Part shown: piece by piece, positions 40,732-50,945 of the stretch
Numbering within the stretch: the first letter of the stretch is position 1
Layout of the letters: each line of letters opens with the position of its first letter
Source of the DNA: Actinomadura cremea
GTDB lineage: Bacteria > Actinomycetota > Actinomycetes > Streptosporangiales > Streptosporangiaceae
Direction: 5' to 3'
NCBI RefSeq assembly: GCF_014648495.1
Contig: NZ_BMRF01000013.1
Location: forward strand, 150,212-214,211
Length of the DNA: 64,000 nucleotides
The notes under the pieces: generated by a model
The model's database searches: none
The model's input: only the letters and a program-made list of their open reading frames with translations
Told to the model about the DNA's origin: nothing
Program-made: the position numbers and the translations under genes

Positions 40732-42000
40732 ATGCGAACACGCCTTTCCGGCCGCCCGCTCGTCGCTGCGGCCGTGCTTCCCCTCGTGCTGACCGGCTGC
40801 GGCGCCTCCGCGGCGGCGGCACCGGCCGCGGCGGGCAAGCCCGCCGGGGCCGCGGCGCCCGCCACGTTCACGCTGCCGCCGCCCACCGGGCCGCGGGCCG
40901 TCGGCACCACCGAGCTGCACCTCGTCGACGAGGGCCGACCCGACCCGTGGCTGCCGGACCGCGACCGGGAGCTGATGATCAGCGTCTGGTACCCGGTGAA
41001 GCGGACCGGGCATGACTCCGGCGGCCCGACCGCCCCGTACCTGCGCCCCGGAGTCGCGCGGGCGTTCACCGAGGTCGACGCCCTCGAGGTCTTCCGGGCC
41101 GGGACGGTCGACTGGGCGGGCGCCCGCACCCACGCGGCCGAGGCGGCGCCCGCCGACCCGCGGCGCGGCGCGCGGCCCGTGGTCCTGTACTCCCCCGGCT
41201 TCGGGGTGCCCCGGGCGCTCGGCACGACCATCGCCGAGGACCTCGTCAGCCGCGGGTACGTGGTCGTGACGATGGACCACACCGGCGAGACGCCGGTCGA
41301 GTTCCCCGGCGGGCGGGTCGAGCCGGCCCGGCTGCCCCAGCAGACCCCGGACCGGATCAAGGTCGCGCTGGGCGCGCGGGTGGCCGACACCCGGCTCGTC
41401 CTGGACGCGCTGGACGAGCTGGACCGGGGCGGCAACCCGGACGCCGAGGGCCGGCGCCTGCCGCGCGACCTCGGGCGGACGCTGGACCTGTCGCGGGTGG
41501 GCATGGTCGGGCACTCGGCCGGCGGTCCCCAGGCGGGCGAGACGATGCGGCTCGACCGGCGGCTGGACGCCGGGATCAACATGGACGGCACCATGCGGTA
41601 CAGCGAGAGCGAGCTCGTGCCCGTCGCCGCCGAGGGCCTCGACCGGCCGTTCATGCTGATGGGCTCGGCGCCCGACGGGGAGCCGCAGACGCACCTGACG
41701 AACCCGTCGTGGGGGGCGTTCTGGCGGAACTCGACCGGCTGGAAGCGCGACCTGAACGTCCCCACCGCGAGGCACTACTCCTACACCGACGTGCAGGCGT
41801 TCCTGCCGGAGGTGGACACGCAGATCGAGATCCCGGACGAGGGGCGGACGGGGCTGATCGGCACGGTCGATCCCGAGCGGATGACGGCGTCCGTGCGGGC
41901 CTACGTGAACGCGTTCTTCGACCGGTCGCTCCAGGGCAGGCACCGCCCGATCCTGGACCGGCCGTCGAAGCGCTTCCCGGACGTCCGGTTCGTCCGGTGA
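40732..42000 (+). CDS. Lipoprotein alpha/beta hydrolase, PAF-acetylhydrolase-like
   Basis: 422 residues. The N-terminus is a lipoprotein signal (MRTRLSGRPLVAAAVLPLVL then TGCG), so the mature protein starts at the Cys and is anchored outside the membrane. The catalytic serine is in GMVGHSAGGPQAG. RDRELMISVWYPVKRTG and RPVVLYSPGFGVPRALGT are typical of the platelet-activating-factor acetylhydrolase/chlorophyllase-like group. The late Asp is likely in INMDGTM, and the His in ARHYSYTDVQAFLP. It hydrolyses an ester, possibly of a short-chain lipid. ATG 40732 is used because it begins a clean signal; a GTG three codons earlier is possible. Confidence 0.85.
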   Translation: MRTRLSGRPLVAAAVLPLVLTGCGASAAAAPAAAGKPAGAAAPATFTLPPPTGPRAVGTTELHLVDEGRPDPWLPDRDRELMISVWYPVKRTGHDSGGPTAPYLRPGVARAFTEVDALEVFRAGTVDWAGARTHAAEAAPADPRRGARPVVLYSPGFGVPRALGTTIAEDLVSRGYVVVTMDHTGETPVEFPGGRVEPARLPQQTPDRIKVALGARVADTRLVLDALDELDRGGNPDAEGRRLPRDLGRTLDLSRVGMVGHSAGGPQAGETMRLDRRLDAGINMDGTMRYSESELVPVAAEGLDRPFMLMGSAPDGEPQTHLTNPSWGAFWRNSTGWKRDLNVPTARHYSYTDVQAFLPEVDTQIEIPDEGRTGLIGTVDPERMTASVRAYVNAFFDRSLQGRHRPILDRPSKRFPDVRFVR

Positions 42001-42024
42001 CGAGGTAACGGCCCGGAAGGGAAA

Positions 42025-42063
42025 GCCCCGCGCCCGCCCGGGACGGGCCGGGCGGCGCGGGGC
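42025..42063. terminator. Bidirectional hairpin terminator between convergent genes
   Basis: The arm 42025-42040 pairs with 42049-42063 with one bulged base, around an 8-base loop. It is very GC-rich and lies between the hydrolase and MscS stops, serving both strands. Confidence 0.8.
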
Positions 42064-42124
42064 CGTCGAACCCGCGCAGGCGGGTCGGGCCGGGGGCCCG
42101 CCGGCTCGGGCGGCCCCGCCCGGG

Positions 42125-43213
42125 TCAGGCGGGGATCTCGCCCTTCCCCTTGCCGGTCCCGTTCCCGTTCCCGGTCCCGTTCGCGCCGGGGGCCTCCTGG
42201 AGGCTGACGCGATGGTGCCAGTACGGCGCCGCGTAGCCCTCCGCGCGCATCACCCGGTGCAGGCGCTTGAGGTACTCGTGCTTGATCCGGAACTGGTCCT
42301 CGAACTCGGTGGAGCGCAGGATGACGTGGAAGCCGACGGACGAGTCGTTGAAGTCGTCGAAGCGCACGAAGACGCCCGAGTCCGCGACGCCGCCCTGCAC
42401 CTCCTTCATCACCTCGTGCCCGACCTCCTCGAGCATGCCCTCGGCCTTGTCGAGGTCGATCTCGTAGGGCAGCTTCGCGTAGACGAGGATCGACATCTCC
42501 TCGCCGGGACGGCTGTAGTTGGTGAGGATCGTGTCGGAGAACTTCTGGTTCGGGATGACCTCGATGTTGTCGGACAGGGTCCGGATCGTGGTGTTCCGCC
42601 AGTTGATGTCGACGACGTAGCCCTCCTGGCCGGTGTCGAGCCGGATGTAGTGGCCGGGCTCGATCGTCTTGGCGGCCAGGATGTGCACGCCCGCGAAGAG
42701 GTTGGCGAGGGTGTCCTGCAGGGCGAGGGCGACGGCGAGACCGCCGACGCCGAGGGCGCCGAGCAGCGGGCCGATGGAGACGCCGAGGCTCTGCAGCATG
42801 ATCAGCATGCCGATGCCGATCACCAGGACCTTGGCGATGTTCGCGAAGATCGTCACGTTCGCCGCGACGCCCTGCCGGGCCATCGCGAACGAGGAGACGC
42901 TCCCGGCGATCAGCCGGGCGGTCGCCACCGACACGAAGAAGATCGCGATGGCGGTCAGCAACCGGGCGATCACGTCGAGGGTCCCGCGCGGGGCGGCGTC
43001 CCACGCCTTCAGCGCGAACCAGATGCCGGCGATGAGCGTGAGCGGGACGGCCAGATCGTGCACGAGCTTCGCGATCAGGTCGTCCCAGGCCCAGCGGGTG
43101 TCGCCGGCCCGCCTGCCCAGCCGGGAGGTCAGCAGCCGCAGCCCGACGGCCACGATGACGGCGACCCCCAGGACGATCGCGGCGGCGACGGGCCGTTCCC
43201 AGCTATCACTCAT
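42125..43213 (-). CDS. MscS-family mechanosensitive channel
   Basis: 362 residues. Three or four N-terminal hydrophobic segments (about 9-30, 60-80, 90-110) precede the pore helix region, whose signature is LLGALGVGGLAVALALQDTLANLFAGVHI. The beta domain with GHYIRLDTGQEGYVVDINWRNTTIRT and the C-terminal alpha/beta cage follow. It opens on membrane tension to release small solutes in hypo-osmotic shock. ATG 43213 (MSDSWERP) has AAGGAG 12 bases upstream; a GTG at 43246 would extend it by 11 residues. The last 18 residues are a Gly/Asn/Thr/Lys repeat (GTGNGNGTGKGKG). Confidence 0.92.
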   Translation of the reverse strand: MSDSWERPVAAAIVLGVAVIVAVGLRLLTSRLGRRAGDTRWAWDDLIAKLVHDLAVPLTLIAGIWFALKAWDAAPRGTLDVIARLLTAIAIFFVSVATARLIAGSVSSFAMARQGVAANVTIFANIAKVLVIGIGMLIMLQSLGVSIGPLLGALGVGGLAVALALQDTLANLFAGVHILAAKTIEPGHYIRLDTGQEGYVVDINWRNTTIRTLSDNIEVIPNQKFSDTILTNYSRPGEEMSILVYAKLPYEIDLDKAEGMLEEVGHEVMKEVQGGVADSGVFVRFDDFNDSSVGFHVILRSTEFEDQFRIKHEYLKRLHRVMRAEGYAAPYWHHRVSLQEAPGANGTGNGNGTGKGKGEIPA

Positions 43214-43390
43214 GAGACGTGCGATCTCCTTCCGGGCGCGGCTCACGGCCCCGCCGGTCAGGTGGATTTAGTGTGATGTGCGAGCAAAGTTCGCTTTACA
43301 CGGATCGCTCTGATCGTAGTTAACCCGTGGCCCGCCCGAGACGCGATCTCGACGAATGTCCCGAGAACGCCATCGTTTACGATCGATCGC

Positions 43391-45130
43391 GTGGTAGGCG
43401 TGGGCATGATGCGCCGGCTTGGGGTCACGGCGCTGGGACTGCGGAACGGCCCCCACAAGGTGACGGTCGAGCGGGATCTGGAGGTTCCCGCGGGCGACGG
43501 TGTGACGTTGCTCGCCGACCGGTACGCGCCCGAGGACGTCGAGGGCGCGCCGACCGTGCTCGTCCGCTCCCCGTACGGGCGGCGCGGGCCGTTCGGGCTG
43601 ATGTGCGGGCAGGCGTTCGCGTCGCACGGGTTCCAGGCGGTGGTGCAGAGCGTCCGCGGCGGGTTCGGCTCCGGCGGCGTGTTCGAGGCGCTGGACGAGC
43701 GGGAGGACGGCCTCGCCACCATCGACTGGCTGAAGCGGCAGCCGTGGTTCGGCGGGACGTTCGCGATGCACGGCCCGAGTTACCTCGGCTACGTGCAGTG
43801 GGCGGTGGCCGCCGAGGCGGGCCCGGAGCTGAAGGCGCTGTCGATGCAGGTCACGGCGTCCACGTTCCGGGACGCGGTCAACGTCGGCGGGACGTTCGCG
43901 CTCGAGTCGGCGCTGATCTGGGTGGACCTGACCGCCCGGATGAAGAACTCCCTGTCGGGCATCACGACCGGCCTGATGTCGCCGCGCCGGGCCCGCCGGG
44001 CCGCGCTGTCGGGCCGTCCGCTCGCCGAACTGGACCGGCTCGCGACCGGCGAGCAGCAGCGGTTCTTCCAGGACCTTTTGGTCAACGGCCCCGACACCCC
44101 GTTCTGGGACAAGCGCGACTTCAGCCCCACGGTGTCGCGGGTGACCGCGCCGGTGAACATGACCGGCGGCTGGTACGACATCTTCCTGCCGTGGCAGCTG
44201 AAGGACTACGCCGCGCTGCGGGCCGCCGGGCAGGAGCCGTACCTGACGATCGGCCCGTGGTTCCACGCCGACCAGCGGATGATGCGCGGGTCGGTCGGCG
44301 AGTCGGTGGCGTGGTTCCGCGCCCACCTGCTGGACGACCCGTCCGGCCTGCGGGACGACCCCGTGCGGCTGTACGTGACGGGAGCCGGCGAGTGGCGCGA
44401 GTTCCCGCACTGGCCCGTCCCGGGGATGCGGGAGGAGCGCTGGCACCTGCGGCCGGACGGCGACCTGTCCACCGCCGCGCCGCCCGAGTCCGAACCGGAC
44501 CGGTACCGGTACGACCCGGAGCATCCGACGCCGTTCCTCGGCGGGCCGACGCTGCTCGGCGAGACGCACCCGTCCACCGACCAGCGGCGGCTGGAGCGGC
44601 GGCGGGACGTGCTGACGTTCACGTCCGCGGAGCTGACCGAGGACCTGGAGATCATCGGCCCGGTCACCGCCGACCTGCACATCAGGTCGAACCGGGAGCA
44701 CACCGACTTCGTGGTGCGGCTCTGCGACGTCACGCCCGAGGGCGAGTCGCTGAACCTGTGCGAGGGCATGCGGCGGCTCGTCCCCGGCACGCCCGAGCCG
44801 GACGCGGACGGGGTGCGGGCCGTCGCCGTCGAACTGTGGCCGGCCGGGCACCGCTTCCGGGCCGGGCACCGGATCCGGGTCCAGATCGCCAGCGGCGCCT
44901 ACCCGCGCGTCACGCGCAACCCCGGCACCGGCGCGCCGATCGGCACCGCGACCGAAATGCTCACCGCCGACCAGGAGATCTTCCACACTCCCGGCCGCCC
45001 CTCCACGATCAACCTGCCCGTGGTCCCCGTCGGCGCCGGACGCGTCGACGACCCCGGCGGCTCCGACGGCTCCGACGGCACCGGGGGGCCCGAGCGGACG
45101 CCGAACGACGGGGCCGATCGAACCGGGTAA
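43391..45130 (+). CDS. CocE/NonD-family hydrolase (X-Pro dipeptidyl-peptidase S15 fold)
   Basis: 579 residues. The alpha/beta hydrolase core has nucleophile HGPSYLGYVQW, preceded by LATIDWLKRQPWFGGTFAM, a near-invariant motif of the cocaine esterase group. The oxyanion-side DLEVPAGDGVTLLADRYAP and SPYGRRGPFG are present, as is the C-terminal jelly-roll (TSAELTEDLEIIGPVTADLH, VELWPAGHRFRAGHRIRVQI). It cleaves esters or X-Pro amides; the physiological substrate is unknown. GTG 43391 and ATG 43406 are both plausible starts. Transcribed away from the MscS gene. A disordered Gly/Asp/Ser tail ends the protein. Confidence 0.9.
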   Translation: MVGVGMMRRLGVTALGLRNGPHKVTVERDLEVPAGDGVTLLADRYAPEDVEGAPTVLVRSPYGRRGPFGLMCGQAFASHGFQAVVQSVRGGFGSGGVFEALDEREDGLATIDWLKRQPWFGGTFAMHGPSYLGYVQWAVAAEAGPELKALSMQVTASTFRDAVNVGGTFALESALIWVDLTARMKNSLSGITTGLMSPRRARRAALSGRPLAELDRLATGEQQRFFQDLLVNGPDTPFWDKRDFSPTVSRVTAPVNMTGGWYDIFLPWQLKDYAALRAAGQEPYLTIGPWFHADQRMMRGSVGESVAWFRAHLLDDPSGLRDDPVRLYVTGAGEWREFPHWPVPGMREERWHLRPDGDLSTAAPPESEPDRYRYDPEHPTPFLGGPTLLGETHPSTDQRRLERRRDVLTFTSAELTEDLEIIGPVTADLHIRSNREHTDFVVRLCDVTPEGESLNLCEGMRRLVPGTPEPDADGVRAVAVELWPAGHRFRAGHRIRVQIASGAYPRVTRNPGTGAPIGTATEMLTADQEIFHTPGRPSTINLPVVPVGAGRVDDPGGSDGSDGTGGPERTPNDGADRTG

Positions 45131-45189
45131 TTCTGCCGGTATCCGCGCTGATCGGAGGCGATCCGGTGGAGGGATCCGATTCGTGAGGT

Positions 45190-45217
45190 TTGACGGGGAC
45201 TGCGGCGAGGGTAAGGA
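45190..45217 (+). promoter_or_regulatory. Promoter of the glycosyltransferase gene
   Basis: TTGACG (45190-45195), 16-base spacer, TAAGGA (45212-45217): close to the actinomycete vegetative consensus. The leader would be about 65 nt to ATG 45289. Confidence 0.55.
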
Positions 45218-45288
45218 TCTATACGAGCAGGTGTCTACGACGCAGATACCTCCAGGCTTCCCCTTGTGTCGTCCCGGAGGATCCCGTT

Positions 45289-46590
45289 ATGCACCGCCCG
45301 CTGAACATCGCGCTCGTGTCCGCCTCCGACCTCGACGGCGAGCACCTGCAGTCCGTCCACGTCCGGGATCTCGCCCGCTCCCTCGTCCGTCCCCTGCACG
45401 GTGACGACGAGCCGAACCACGTGACGGTCTACACCCGGCGCCAGGACAAGGACGCCAAGGGCCGCACCCGGCTCGGCCCGGGCGCCGCCCTCGTGCACAT
45501 CGACGCCGGCCCGGCCCGTCCCCTGACCGAGGACGAGACGCTGGCGTACCTGCGCGACTTCGCCGACGAACTGCGCCGCCGCTGGTCCGGCGCGGGCCGT
45601 CCCGACATCGTCCACGCGCACGGCTGGATCGGCGGCCTCGCCGCCTGCGCCGTCGCCCGCGAGCTGGACATTCCCTTCGCGCAGAGCTACCACGGCGTCG
45701 CCGCCGCCGAGCGCCGCGCCGGCCGGGAGGTGCACCCGCACCGCGACCGGCTGGAGAAGGCGATCGGCCGCGACGCCGCCATCGTCCTCGCCGGGTACGA
45801 CGAGGAGGCGAACGCGATCGTCCGGATGGGCGTCCCCCGCCCGGCGGTCACCGTCGTCCCCTACGCCGTGGACGGCGAGCACTTCGCGCAGACCGGCCCG
45901 GCGATGCCGCACGGCGACCGCGCCCGGCTGGTGATGGTCTGCGACGACCTCGAGGCCGGGGACGTCGCGACCGCGCTGCGCGCCCTCGTGCACGTCCCGG
46001 ACGCCGAGCTGGCCGTCGCCGGCGGCCCGGCCCGCGAGGACCTGGAGAACGACCGGGTCGTCCACAGGCTCAAGCTCATGGCCAAGGAGCTGCACGTCGC
46101 CGACCGGGTGATCTTCCTGGGCCGGCTGCCCCGCAAGTCGCTGCCGCGGCTGCTGCGCACCGCCCGGCTCGCCCTCTGCCTCGCGCCCGTCCAGCCGTCG
46201 CCCGCCGTGCCGCTGGAGGCCATGGCCTGCGGCGTCCCGGTGGTGGCGACCTCGGCCGGCGGCCACGCCGACGAGGTGCTCGACAAGATCACCGGGCTGC
46301 ACGTCCCGGCGGGCCGCCCGGTGCAGATCGGCCGGGCCGTCCGGCACCTGCTGTCGGAGGAGACCACCCGGCACGGCTACTCGATCGCCGCCGCCGACCG
46401 CGCCCGCTCCCGCTTCTCCTGGGACCGGATCGCCGCCGAGACGCTGCGCGCCTACCACAAGGTGCTGCCCGTCCCGGAGGTCCCGGCGCCCCGCGAGGAG
46501 GACGCGGCCGAGCCGCTCGCGGAGGAGGCGGCCGAGCCCGCCGTGGAGCGCGCCGTGGAGGCCGAGCGGACGCCCGCGCTCGCCCGCTGA
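45289..46590 (+). CDS. GT4-family glycosyltransferase
   Basis: 433 residues with a GT-B fold. The N-terminal Rossmann half starts [20 protein letters not shown], with [20 protein letters not shown]. The nucleotide-sugar half carries [13 protein letters not shown] and the GT4 acidic signature [20 protein letters not shown], where the E-x7-E variant is degenerate (second Glu near DEVLDKITG). It transfers a hexose from UDP/GDP-sugar to an acceptor; relatives include GlgM- and MshA-like enzymes. ATG 45289 follows CCGGAGG by 8 bases. The C-terminal 40 residues are Glu/Ala/Val-rich repeats ([20 protein letters not shown]), unlike other GT4 proteins. Monocistronic between a promoter and a strong terminator. 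Confidence 0.9.
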   Translation: MHRPLNIALVSASDLDGEHLQSVHVRDLARSLVRPLHGDDEPNHVTVYTRRQDKDAKGRTRLGPGAALVHIDAGPARPLTEDETLAYLRDFADELRRRWSGAGRPDIVHAHGWIGGLAACAVARELDIPFAQSYHGVAAAERRAGREVHPHRDRLEKAIGRDAAIVLAGYDEEANAIVRMGVPRPAVTVVPYAVDGEHFAQTGPAMPHGDRARLVMVCDDLEAGDVATALRALVHVPDAELAVAGGPAREDLENDRVVHRLKLMAKELHVADRVIFLGRLPRKSLPRLLRTARLALCLAPVQPSPAVPLEAMACGVPVVATSAGGHADEVLDKITGLHVPAGRPVQIGRAVRHLLSEETTRHGYSIAAADRARSRFSWDRIAAETLRAYHKVLPVPEVPAPREEDAAEPLAEEAAEPAVERAVEAERTPALAR

Positions 46591-46600
46591 CCCCGCCGTT

Positions 46601-46633
46601 CGGGCCCCGGACCACCACCCGGTCCGGGGCCCG
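46601..46633 (+). terminator. Hairpin terminator after the glycosyltransferase gene
   Basis: Perfect 13-bp inverted repeat: 46601-46613 pairs with 46621-46633 around a 7-base loop, 10 bp after the stop codon. Confidence 0.85.
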
Positions 46634-46702
46634 ATCCATGCGCCCGGACCATCCCCGGCCCGGTGGAATACTGGGACGGAACCGGCGAAGGGGGCGCACT
46701 CG

Positions 46703-49684
46703 GTGCTGATCGGCAGGGCGGCGGAGCTCGCGGAGCTGACCGGCGCGCTCGACGACGCCGCCGCCGGGCGTGCCCGCGTGGTCCTCGTCGGCGGCGACGC
46801 CGGGGTCGGCAAGACGCACCTGGTGTCGGCGCTGGAGCGCGCGGCCCGCGAACGGGACTGCGCCGTCCTGGTCGGGCAGTGCGCCGAGCTGGGCGAGAGC
46901 GTCCCGTACCTGCCGCTCGCGGACGCGCTGTGGACGGCCTCGCGCGGGGGCGGGCCCGAGGCGGACGCCGTCCGGGACGCGCTGGAGGCCCGCCCGGTGC
47001 TGGGACGGCTGCTGCCCGACGGGGACGGCGGCGCCGGCGGGGACGAACCGCTCGCGTCCGACCTCGGCCGGCAGCGGCTGTTCGGCGGCGCACTCGGGCT
47101 GCTCGGCGAGCTGGGCGGCGACCGGCCCGTCCTGCTCGTGCTGGAGGACCTGCACTGGGCCGACCGGTCCACCCGCGACCTGCTGACGTTCCTGAGCCGC
47201 GTGCTGCAGCGCGAGCGCGTCTGCCTCGTCGGGACGTACCGGTCGGACGACCTGCACCGGCGGCACCCGCTGCGCCCGCTGGTGGCCGAACTCCGGCGGC
47301 TGCCGAACGTGACGGCCGTCCAGGTGCGGCCGTTCGGGCGCGGTGAGACCGCCGAGTACCTGGCCGCGCTGTCGGGGACGCCGACCGCGCCGGTGCCCGC
47401 CGACCTGGTCGAGCGGGTGCACCTGCGGTCGGAGGGCAACCCGTTCTACGCCGCCGAGCTGCACGCCGCCGGGGAGCTGGAGGAGCTGCCCGCCGGACTC
47501 GCCGACCTGCTGCTGTCGCGGATCGAGCGGCTGTCGCCGGACGCGCGCCACGTCGTGCGGGTCGCGGCGGTCGCCGGGCGGCGGGTGGACGACGAGCTGG
47601 TGCGGCGGGTGTCGGGACTCGCCGAGGACGCGGCCGGGGAGGCGCTGCGCGAGGTCGTGTCGCACCAGCTGCTCGTCCCGGGCGGCGCGGGTTACAGCTT
47701 CCGGCACGCGCTGCTGCGCGAGGCCGTCTACGCCGACCTGCTGCCGGGCGAGCGCACCCGGCTGCACGCCGGCTTCGCGCGGCTGTTCGCCGGGGAACCG
47801 GACGAGCGGGCGAACGGCCGGGCGCACGAGCCGACCGGCGAGCGGGCGAACGGGCGGCGGGGCTCGGCGGCCGAGCTGGCGCACCACAGCCTCGCCGCGC
47901 ACGACCTGCCCGCCGCGTTCGCCGCGTCGGTGCGGGCCGGGCGGGACGCGGACCGGCTCGGCGCGCCCGCGGAGGCGTTCGAGCACCACGAGCGGGCGCT
48001 GGAACTGTGGGACGCCGTCCCGGACCCGGAGTCCGCCGCCGGGACCGGGCGGGAACGGCTGGCGCTGGCCGCCGCGCGGGCCGCGGCCGAGGCCGGCGAG
48101 TTGCGGCGGGCGGTGCACCGGCTGCGCCGGCTGCTGGAGCTCGCCGACCCCGCCGACGCGCCGCTCGGCGTCGAGATCCGCGAGCAGCTGTCGTCCTGCC
48201 TCGGCGAGCTGGACGAGGACGCCGAGTCGCAGGCGGTGGCGGGCGCGGCCGTCGCGATGCTGCCGCCGGACCCGCCCACGCCCGAACGCGCCCGCGCCCT
48301 GGCCACCTACGCCAAGACGCTGCTGTGGCGCGATCCCGGCGGGGAGCTGCCCGCCCTCGCCGAGGACGCCGCGGCGGCGGCCCGCGCGGTCGGGGCGGTC
48401 GACGCGGAGGCGAGCCTGCTGGTGACGCTCGGGAACTACCACGAGTCGCTGACCGGCGAGGACGCCGCCGAGATGTTCGCCCGCGCCCGCGACCTCGCGG
48501 TGGGCAGCGGCAGCTCGCTGGTGACGATGCGCGCGATGTTCCACTACGCGCGCGTCCGGTTCGACCGGGGCGACGTCGAGGACGCGGCCCGCGCGGCCGC
48601 CGACGGCGTCCGGTACGCGGAGAGCGGCGGCCTCGGGCACAGCACCTACGGGGGGCTGCTGCGCTGCCTGCAGTACCTGATCCGCTACGCGGCGGGCGAC
48701 TGGGCGGAGGCCGCCCGGCTCGCCGAGGGTTTCGGCGTCCAGGTCGTCCGGCGGGCCGATGCGCAGGTGTCCGCGTACGCCCTGTTCCTGGAGGTCGCGC
48801 GGGGCGACGCCGCCGTGGACGAACGGCTGCGGTGGCTCGAACCGCTGCTGCCCGACGACCCCTTCCTCGTCTTCATGGTCGGCGGCCTGGCCGCCGAGCA
48901 CGCCCTCTGGCGCGGCGACCCCGACACCGCCCTCGACCACGTCGAGGCGGTGGTGAACAGCTCGTACGGCACCGAACTCGGCGTCGTGCGCGTCGCCGCG
49001 ACCGGCCTGCAGGCGCACGCCGAGCGCGCCGCCCGCGCCCGCGCCGCCGGGGACGGCGCGGCCGTCGCGGCGGCCGTCGCCGCGGCGGACGCGCTCGCAG
49101 ACCGGGCCCGCACCGTCGGCGCGGCCGACGGCGGCGGGCGCCCCCGCGCCTTCGTCGGCGTGGAGGGGCGTGCCTGGCTCGCCCGCGTGGAGGCCGAGCG
49201 CCGCCGCGTGGACGGCGTCCCGGACCCGGAACCGTGGCGGCGGGCCGTCGACCTGTTCCGGTACGGGACGGACCGCGCCGGGTTCGTGTACGAGGTGGCG
49301 CGGTCGCGGTGGCGGCTGGCCGAGGCGCTGGTCGAGTCCGGCGAGCGGGACGCCGCCGCCCGGGAGTGGCGGCTCGCGGTCGAGGCCGCCGAACGGCTGG
49401 GCGCCGCTCCCCTGCTGGGCGCCCTGCGCGACCTCGGGAGCCGCGCCCGGCTCGCCGCGCCGGACCGCCCGGCCCCGGCCGGAGCCGGGCCGTTCGGTGC
49501 GCTCACCGCCCGGGAACGGGAGGTGCTGACGCTGGTCGCCGAGGGCCGCAACAACCGGGAGATCGCCGCGGAACTGTTCATCTCGCCGAAGACCGCGAGC
49601 GTGCACGTCTCCAACATCCTCGCGAAACTGAACGTCACGAGCCGCACCCAGGCCGCCGCGCTGGCCCATCGCGAGAGCCTCTGA
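46703..49684 (+). CDS. Large ATP-binding LuxR-family (LAL) transcriptional regulator
   Basis: 993 residues. The N-terminal AAA/STAND-type ATPase has Walker [17 protein letters not shown] (about 27-40) and Walker [21 protein letters not shown] long helical TPR-like region (about 350-880) follows, then the C-terminal LuxR HTH starting [20 protein letters not shown] and continuing [23 protein letters not shown] regulators activate secondary-metabolite or catabolic operons. The GTG at 46703 begins the conserved [11 protein letters not shown] segment. It is not next to a biosynthetic operon on the same strand, so the target is unclear; the downstream nitroreductase gene has its own promoter. Confidence 0.92.
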   Translation: MLIGRAAELAELTGALDDAAAGRARVVLVGGDAGVGKTHLVSALERAARERDCAVLVGQCAELGESVPYLPLADALWTASRGGGPEADAVRDALEARPVLGRLLPDGDGGAGGDEPLASDLGRQRLFGGALGLLGELGGDRPVLLVLEDLHWADRSTRDLLTFLSRVLQRERVCLVGTYRSDDLHRRHPLRPLVAELRRLPNVTAVQVRPFGRGETAEYLAALSGTPTAPVPADLVERVHLRSEGNPFYAAELHAAGELEELPAGLADLLLSRIERLSPDARHVVRVAAVAGRRVDDELVRRVSGLAEDAAGEALREVVSHQLLVPGGAGYSFRHALLREAVYADLLPGERTRLHAGFARLFAGEPDERANGRAHEPTGERANGRRGSAAELAHHSLAAHDLPAAFAASVRAGRDADRLGAPAEAFEHHERALELWDAVPDPESAAGTGRERLALAAARAAAEAGELRRAVHRLRRLLELADPADAPLGVEIREQLSSCLGELDEDAESQAVAGAAVAMLPPDPPTPERARALATYAKTLLWRDPGGELPALAEDAAAAARAVGAVDAEASLLVTLGNYHESLTGEDAAEMFARARDLAVGSGSSLVTMRAMFHYARVRFDRGDVEDAARAAADGVRYAESGGLGHSTYGGLLRCLQYLIRYAAGDWAEAARLAEGFGVQVVRRADAQVSAYALFLEVARGDAAVDERLRWLEPLLPDDPFLVFMVGGLAAEHALWRGDPDTALDHVEAVVNSSYGTELGVVRVAATGLQAHAERAARARAAGDGAAVAAAVAAADALADRARTVGAADGGGRPRAFVGVEGRAWLARVEAERRRVDGVPDPEPWRRAVDLFRYGTDRAGFVYEVARSRWRLAEALVESGERDAAAREWRLAVEAAERLGAAPLLGALRDLGSRARLAAPDRPAPAGAGPFGALTAREREVLTLVAEGRNNREIAAELFISPKTASVHVSNILAKLNVTSRTQAAALAHRESL

Positions 49685-49693
49685 AATTCGCAA

Positions 49694-49722
49694 TTGCCTT
49701 GAACCGGTGGCACTGCTAAATT
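49694..49722 (+). promoter_or_regulatory. Promoter for the leader of the Ddn-hemerythrin gene
   Basis: TTGCCT (49694-49699), 17-base spacer, TAAATT (49717-49722). Initiation would be near 49729, immediately before a series of stable hairpins, giving an approximately 297-nt leader. Confidence 0.5.
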
Positions 49723-49734
49723 CGGTTCCGTGAC

Positions 49735-49810
49735 TGCCGGGTCGGCCCTGTCGGGCCAAGAGCGAGTGAGGCACCCGGCCTCGGCGTGAGCCCGAGGCGG
49801 GCACGTGCCC
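49735..49810 (+). ncRNA. Structured 5' leader upstream of the Ddn-hemerythrin gene
   Basis: GCCGGGT (49736-49742) pairs with ACCCGGC (49773-49779), enclosing the hairpin GGCCC-TGTC-GGGCC (49744-49757) and an unpaired AAGAGCGAGTGAGG strand. It is followed by GCCTCGG (49778-49784) pairing with CCGAGGC (49792-49798) around a 7-base loop, then the palindrome GGGCACGTGCCC (49799-49810). Adjacent helices compete for one or two bases, which would allow switching. The rest of the 341-bp gap down to 50025 (C/T-rich, ending AAAAGGAGAG) has no gene. I do not recognise a known riboswitch class. It could be a regulatory leader or a small RNA. Confidence 0.4.
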
Positions 49811-50025
49811 CGCCCTTCGCACACTCTCCTTCTTTCTGCGCGCCGCATACGCGATGCGTGCTTCAGCCGCGCCTCCGCGTGGCGTCTCAGCGCCGCTCCA
49901 ACAGCCGCCCTAGAGCCGCCCGCTCCTTTCCGCGCACCTTTCATCCCCCCTTTTTCCAGCCATGCCCACTTCTCGGCGCATGGCCGATCACCCCTGCCCG
50001 AAAACAAAAGGAGAGACACCGCAGA

Positions 50026-50850
50026 ATGGATTTCAACCGTCAGGTCATCGAGGAGTTCCGCGCCAATGACGGCCGGGTCGGCGGCATGTTCGAGGGCGGC
50101 CGGCTGCTCCTGCTGACGACGACCGGGGCGCGGTCCGGCGCCCGGCGCACCAACCCGCTCGGCTACCTGCCGGACGGGCCGGAGCGGCTGCTGGTCATCG
50201 CGTCCGCCGGAGGCTCGCCCCGGCACCCGGACTGGTTCCACAACCTGGTCGCGAACCCGCGCGTCACCATCGAGACGGGCGCGTTCACGGTCGAGGCGGA
50301 CGCGGCCGTCCTGGCGGGCGAGGAGCGCGACCGGCTGTTCGCCCGCGCCGTCGAGGCGGACGCCGGATGGGCCGAGTACGAGGAGAAGTCGGGCCGCACG
50401 CTGCCCGTCGTGGCGCTCACCCCGATCGACGCGGGCCCGCCGCGCGGACCGCTCGGGCAGTCGATCACGCGGATCCACGGCGAGTTCCGCCGCGAGCTGG
50501 ACGCCATCCGCCGGGAGGTGGCCGCGTCCGGGACGACGCTGGGCGCGCAGCTGCGCGTCAACTGCCTCACGTTCTGCCAGGGGCTCGACAACCACCACAT
50601 GGGCGAGGAGACCATGGTGTTCCCCGGCCTGGAACGCGCGCACCCGGAGCTGGCGCCGGCCATCGCCCGGCTCCGCGAGGAGCACGAGGTGCTGAAGGAC
50701 CTGCTGGAGCAGCTGCGCGCGGTGCTGGGCTCGAACGCCCTCGCCCCCGCCTCCCTCGCCGCCGAGGTGGACCGGCTCACCCGCGAGGTGATCGCCCACC
50801 TCGACCATGAGGAGGAGCTCGTCCCCGTCCTCGACGAGTTCGTGCTGTAG
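50026..50850 (+). CDS. Fusion of F420-dependent nitroreductase (Ddn-like) and hemerythrin HHE domain
   Basis: 274 residues. Residues 1-135 are a split-barrel Ddn-family protein: LLLLTTTGARSGARRTNPLG, LVIASAGGSPRHPDWFHNLV and NPRVTIETGAFTVEADAAVL bind the deazaflavin F420. Residues 145-274 form a four-helix hemerythrin domain with the His/Glu ligand pattern (RIHGEFRRELDAI, DNHHMGEETMVFPGLE, LREEHEVLKDLLE, HLDHEEELVPVLDEF). Ddn proteins reduce quinones or nitro compounds with reduced F420; a hemerythrin could sense or hold O2/NO. Fusions of this type are known in actinomycetes. ATG 50026 follows AAAGGAGAG, and a long structured leader precedes it. Confidence 0.9.
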   Translation: MDFNRQVIEEFRANDGRVGGMFEGGRLLLLTTTGARSGARRTNPLGYLPDGPERLLVIASAGGSPRHPDWFHNLVANPRVTIETGAFTVEADAAVLAGEERDRLFARAVEADAGWAEYEEKSGRTLPVVALTPIDAGPPRGPLGQSITRIHGEFRRELDAIRREVAASGTTLGAQLRVNCLTFCQGLDNHHMGEETMVFPGLERAHPELAPAIARLREEHEVLKDLLEQLRAVLGSNALAPASLAAEVDRLTREVIAHLDHEEELVPVLDEFVL

Positions 50851-50945
50851 CGCGGGCGGGTCGTTCGCAGGGCGACTCCCACGCCCCCGGACCGCCCCGT
50901 CGCATCCGCGTCGTGTCCGCCCGCGGAGCACCGCTGGGAGAACGG

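Noticed and set aside
49694-49810. Structured leader as a known ZTP or other classic riboswitch
   Set aside because: The GTGACTGC start recalls the ZTP motif, but its 3' conserved part is absent and the helix order does not fit.
46289-49822. 1177-residue minus-strand ORF opposite the LAL regulator
   Set aside because: Antisense shadow of the regulator, whose own frame has intact Walker and HTH motifs.
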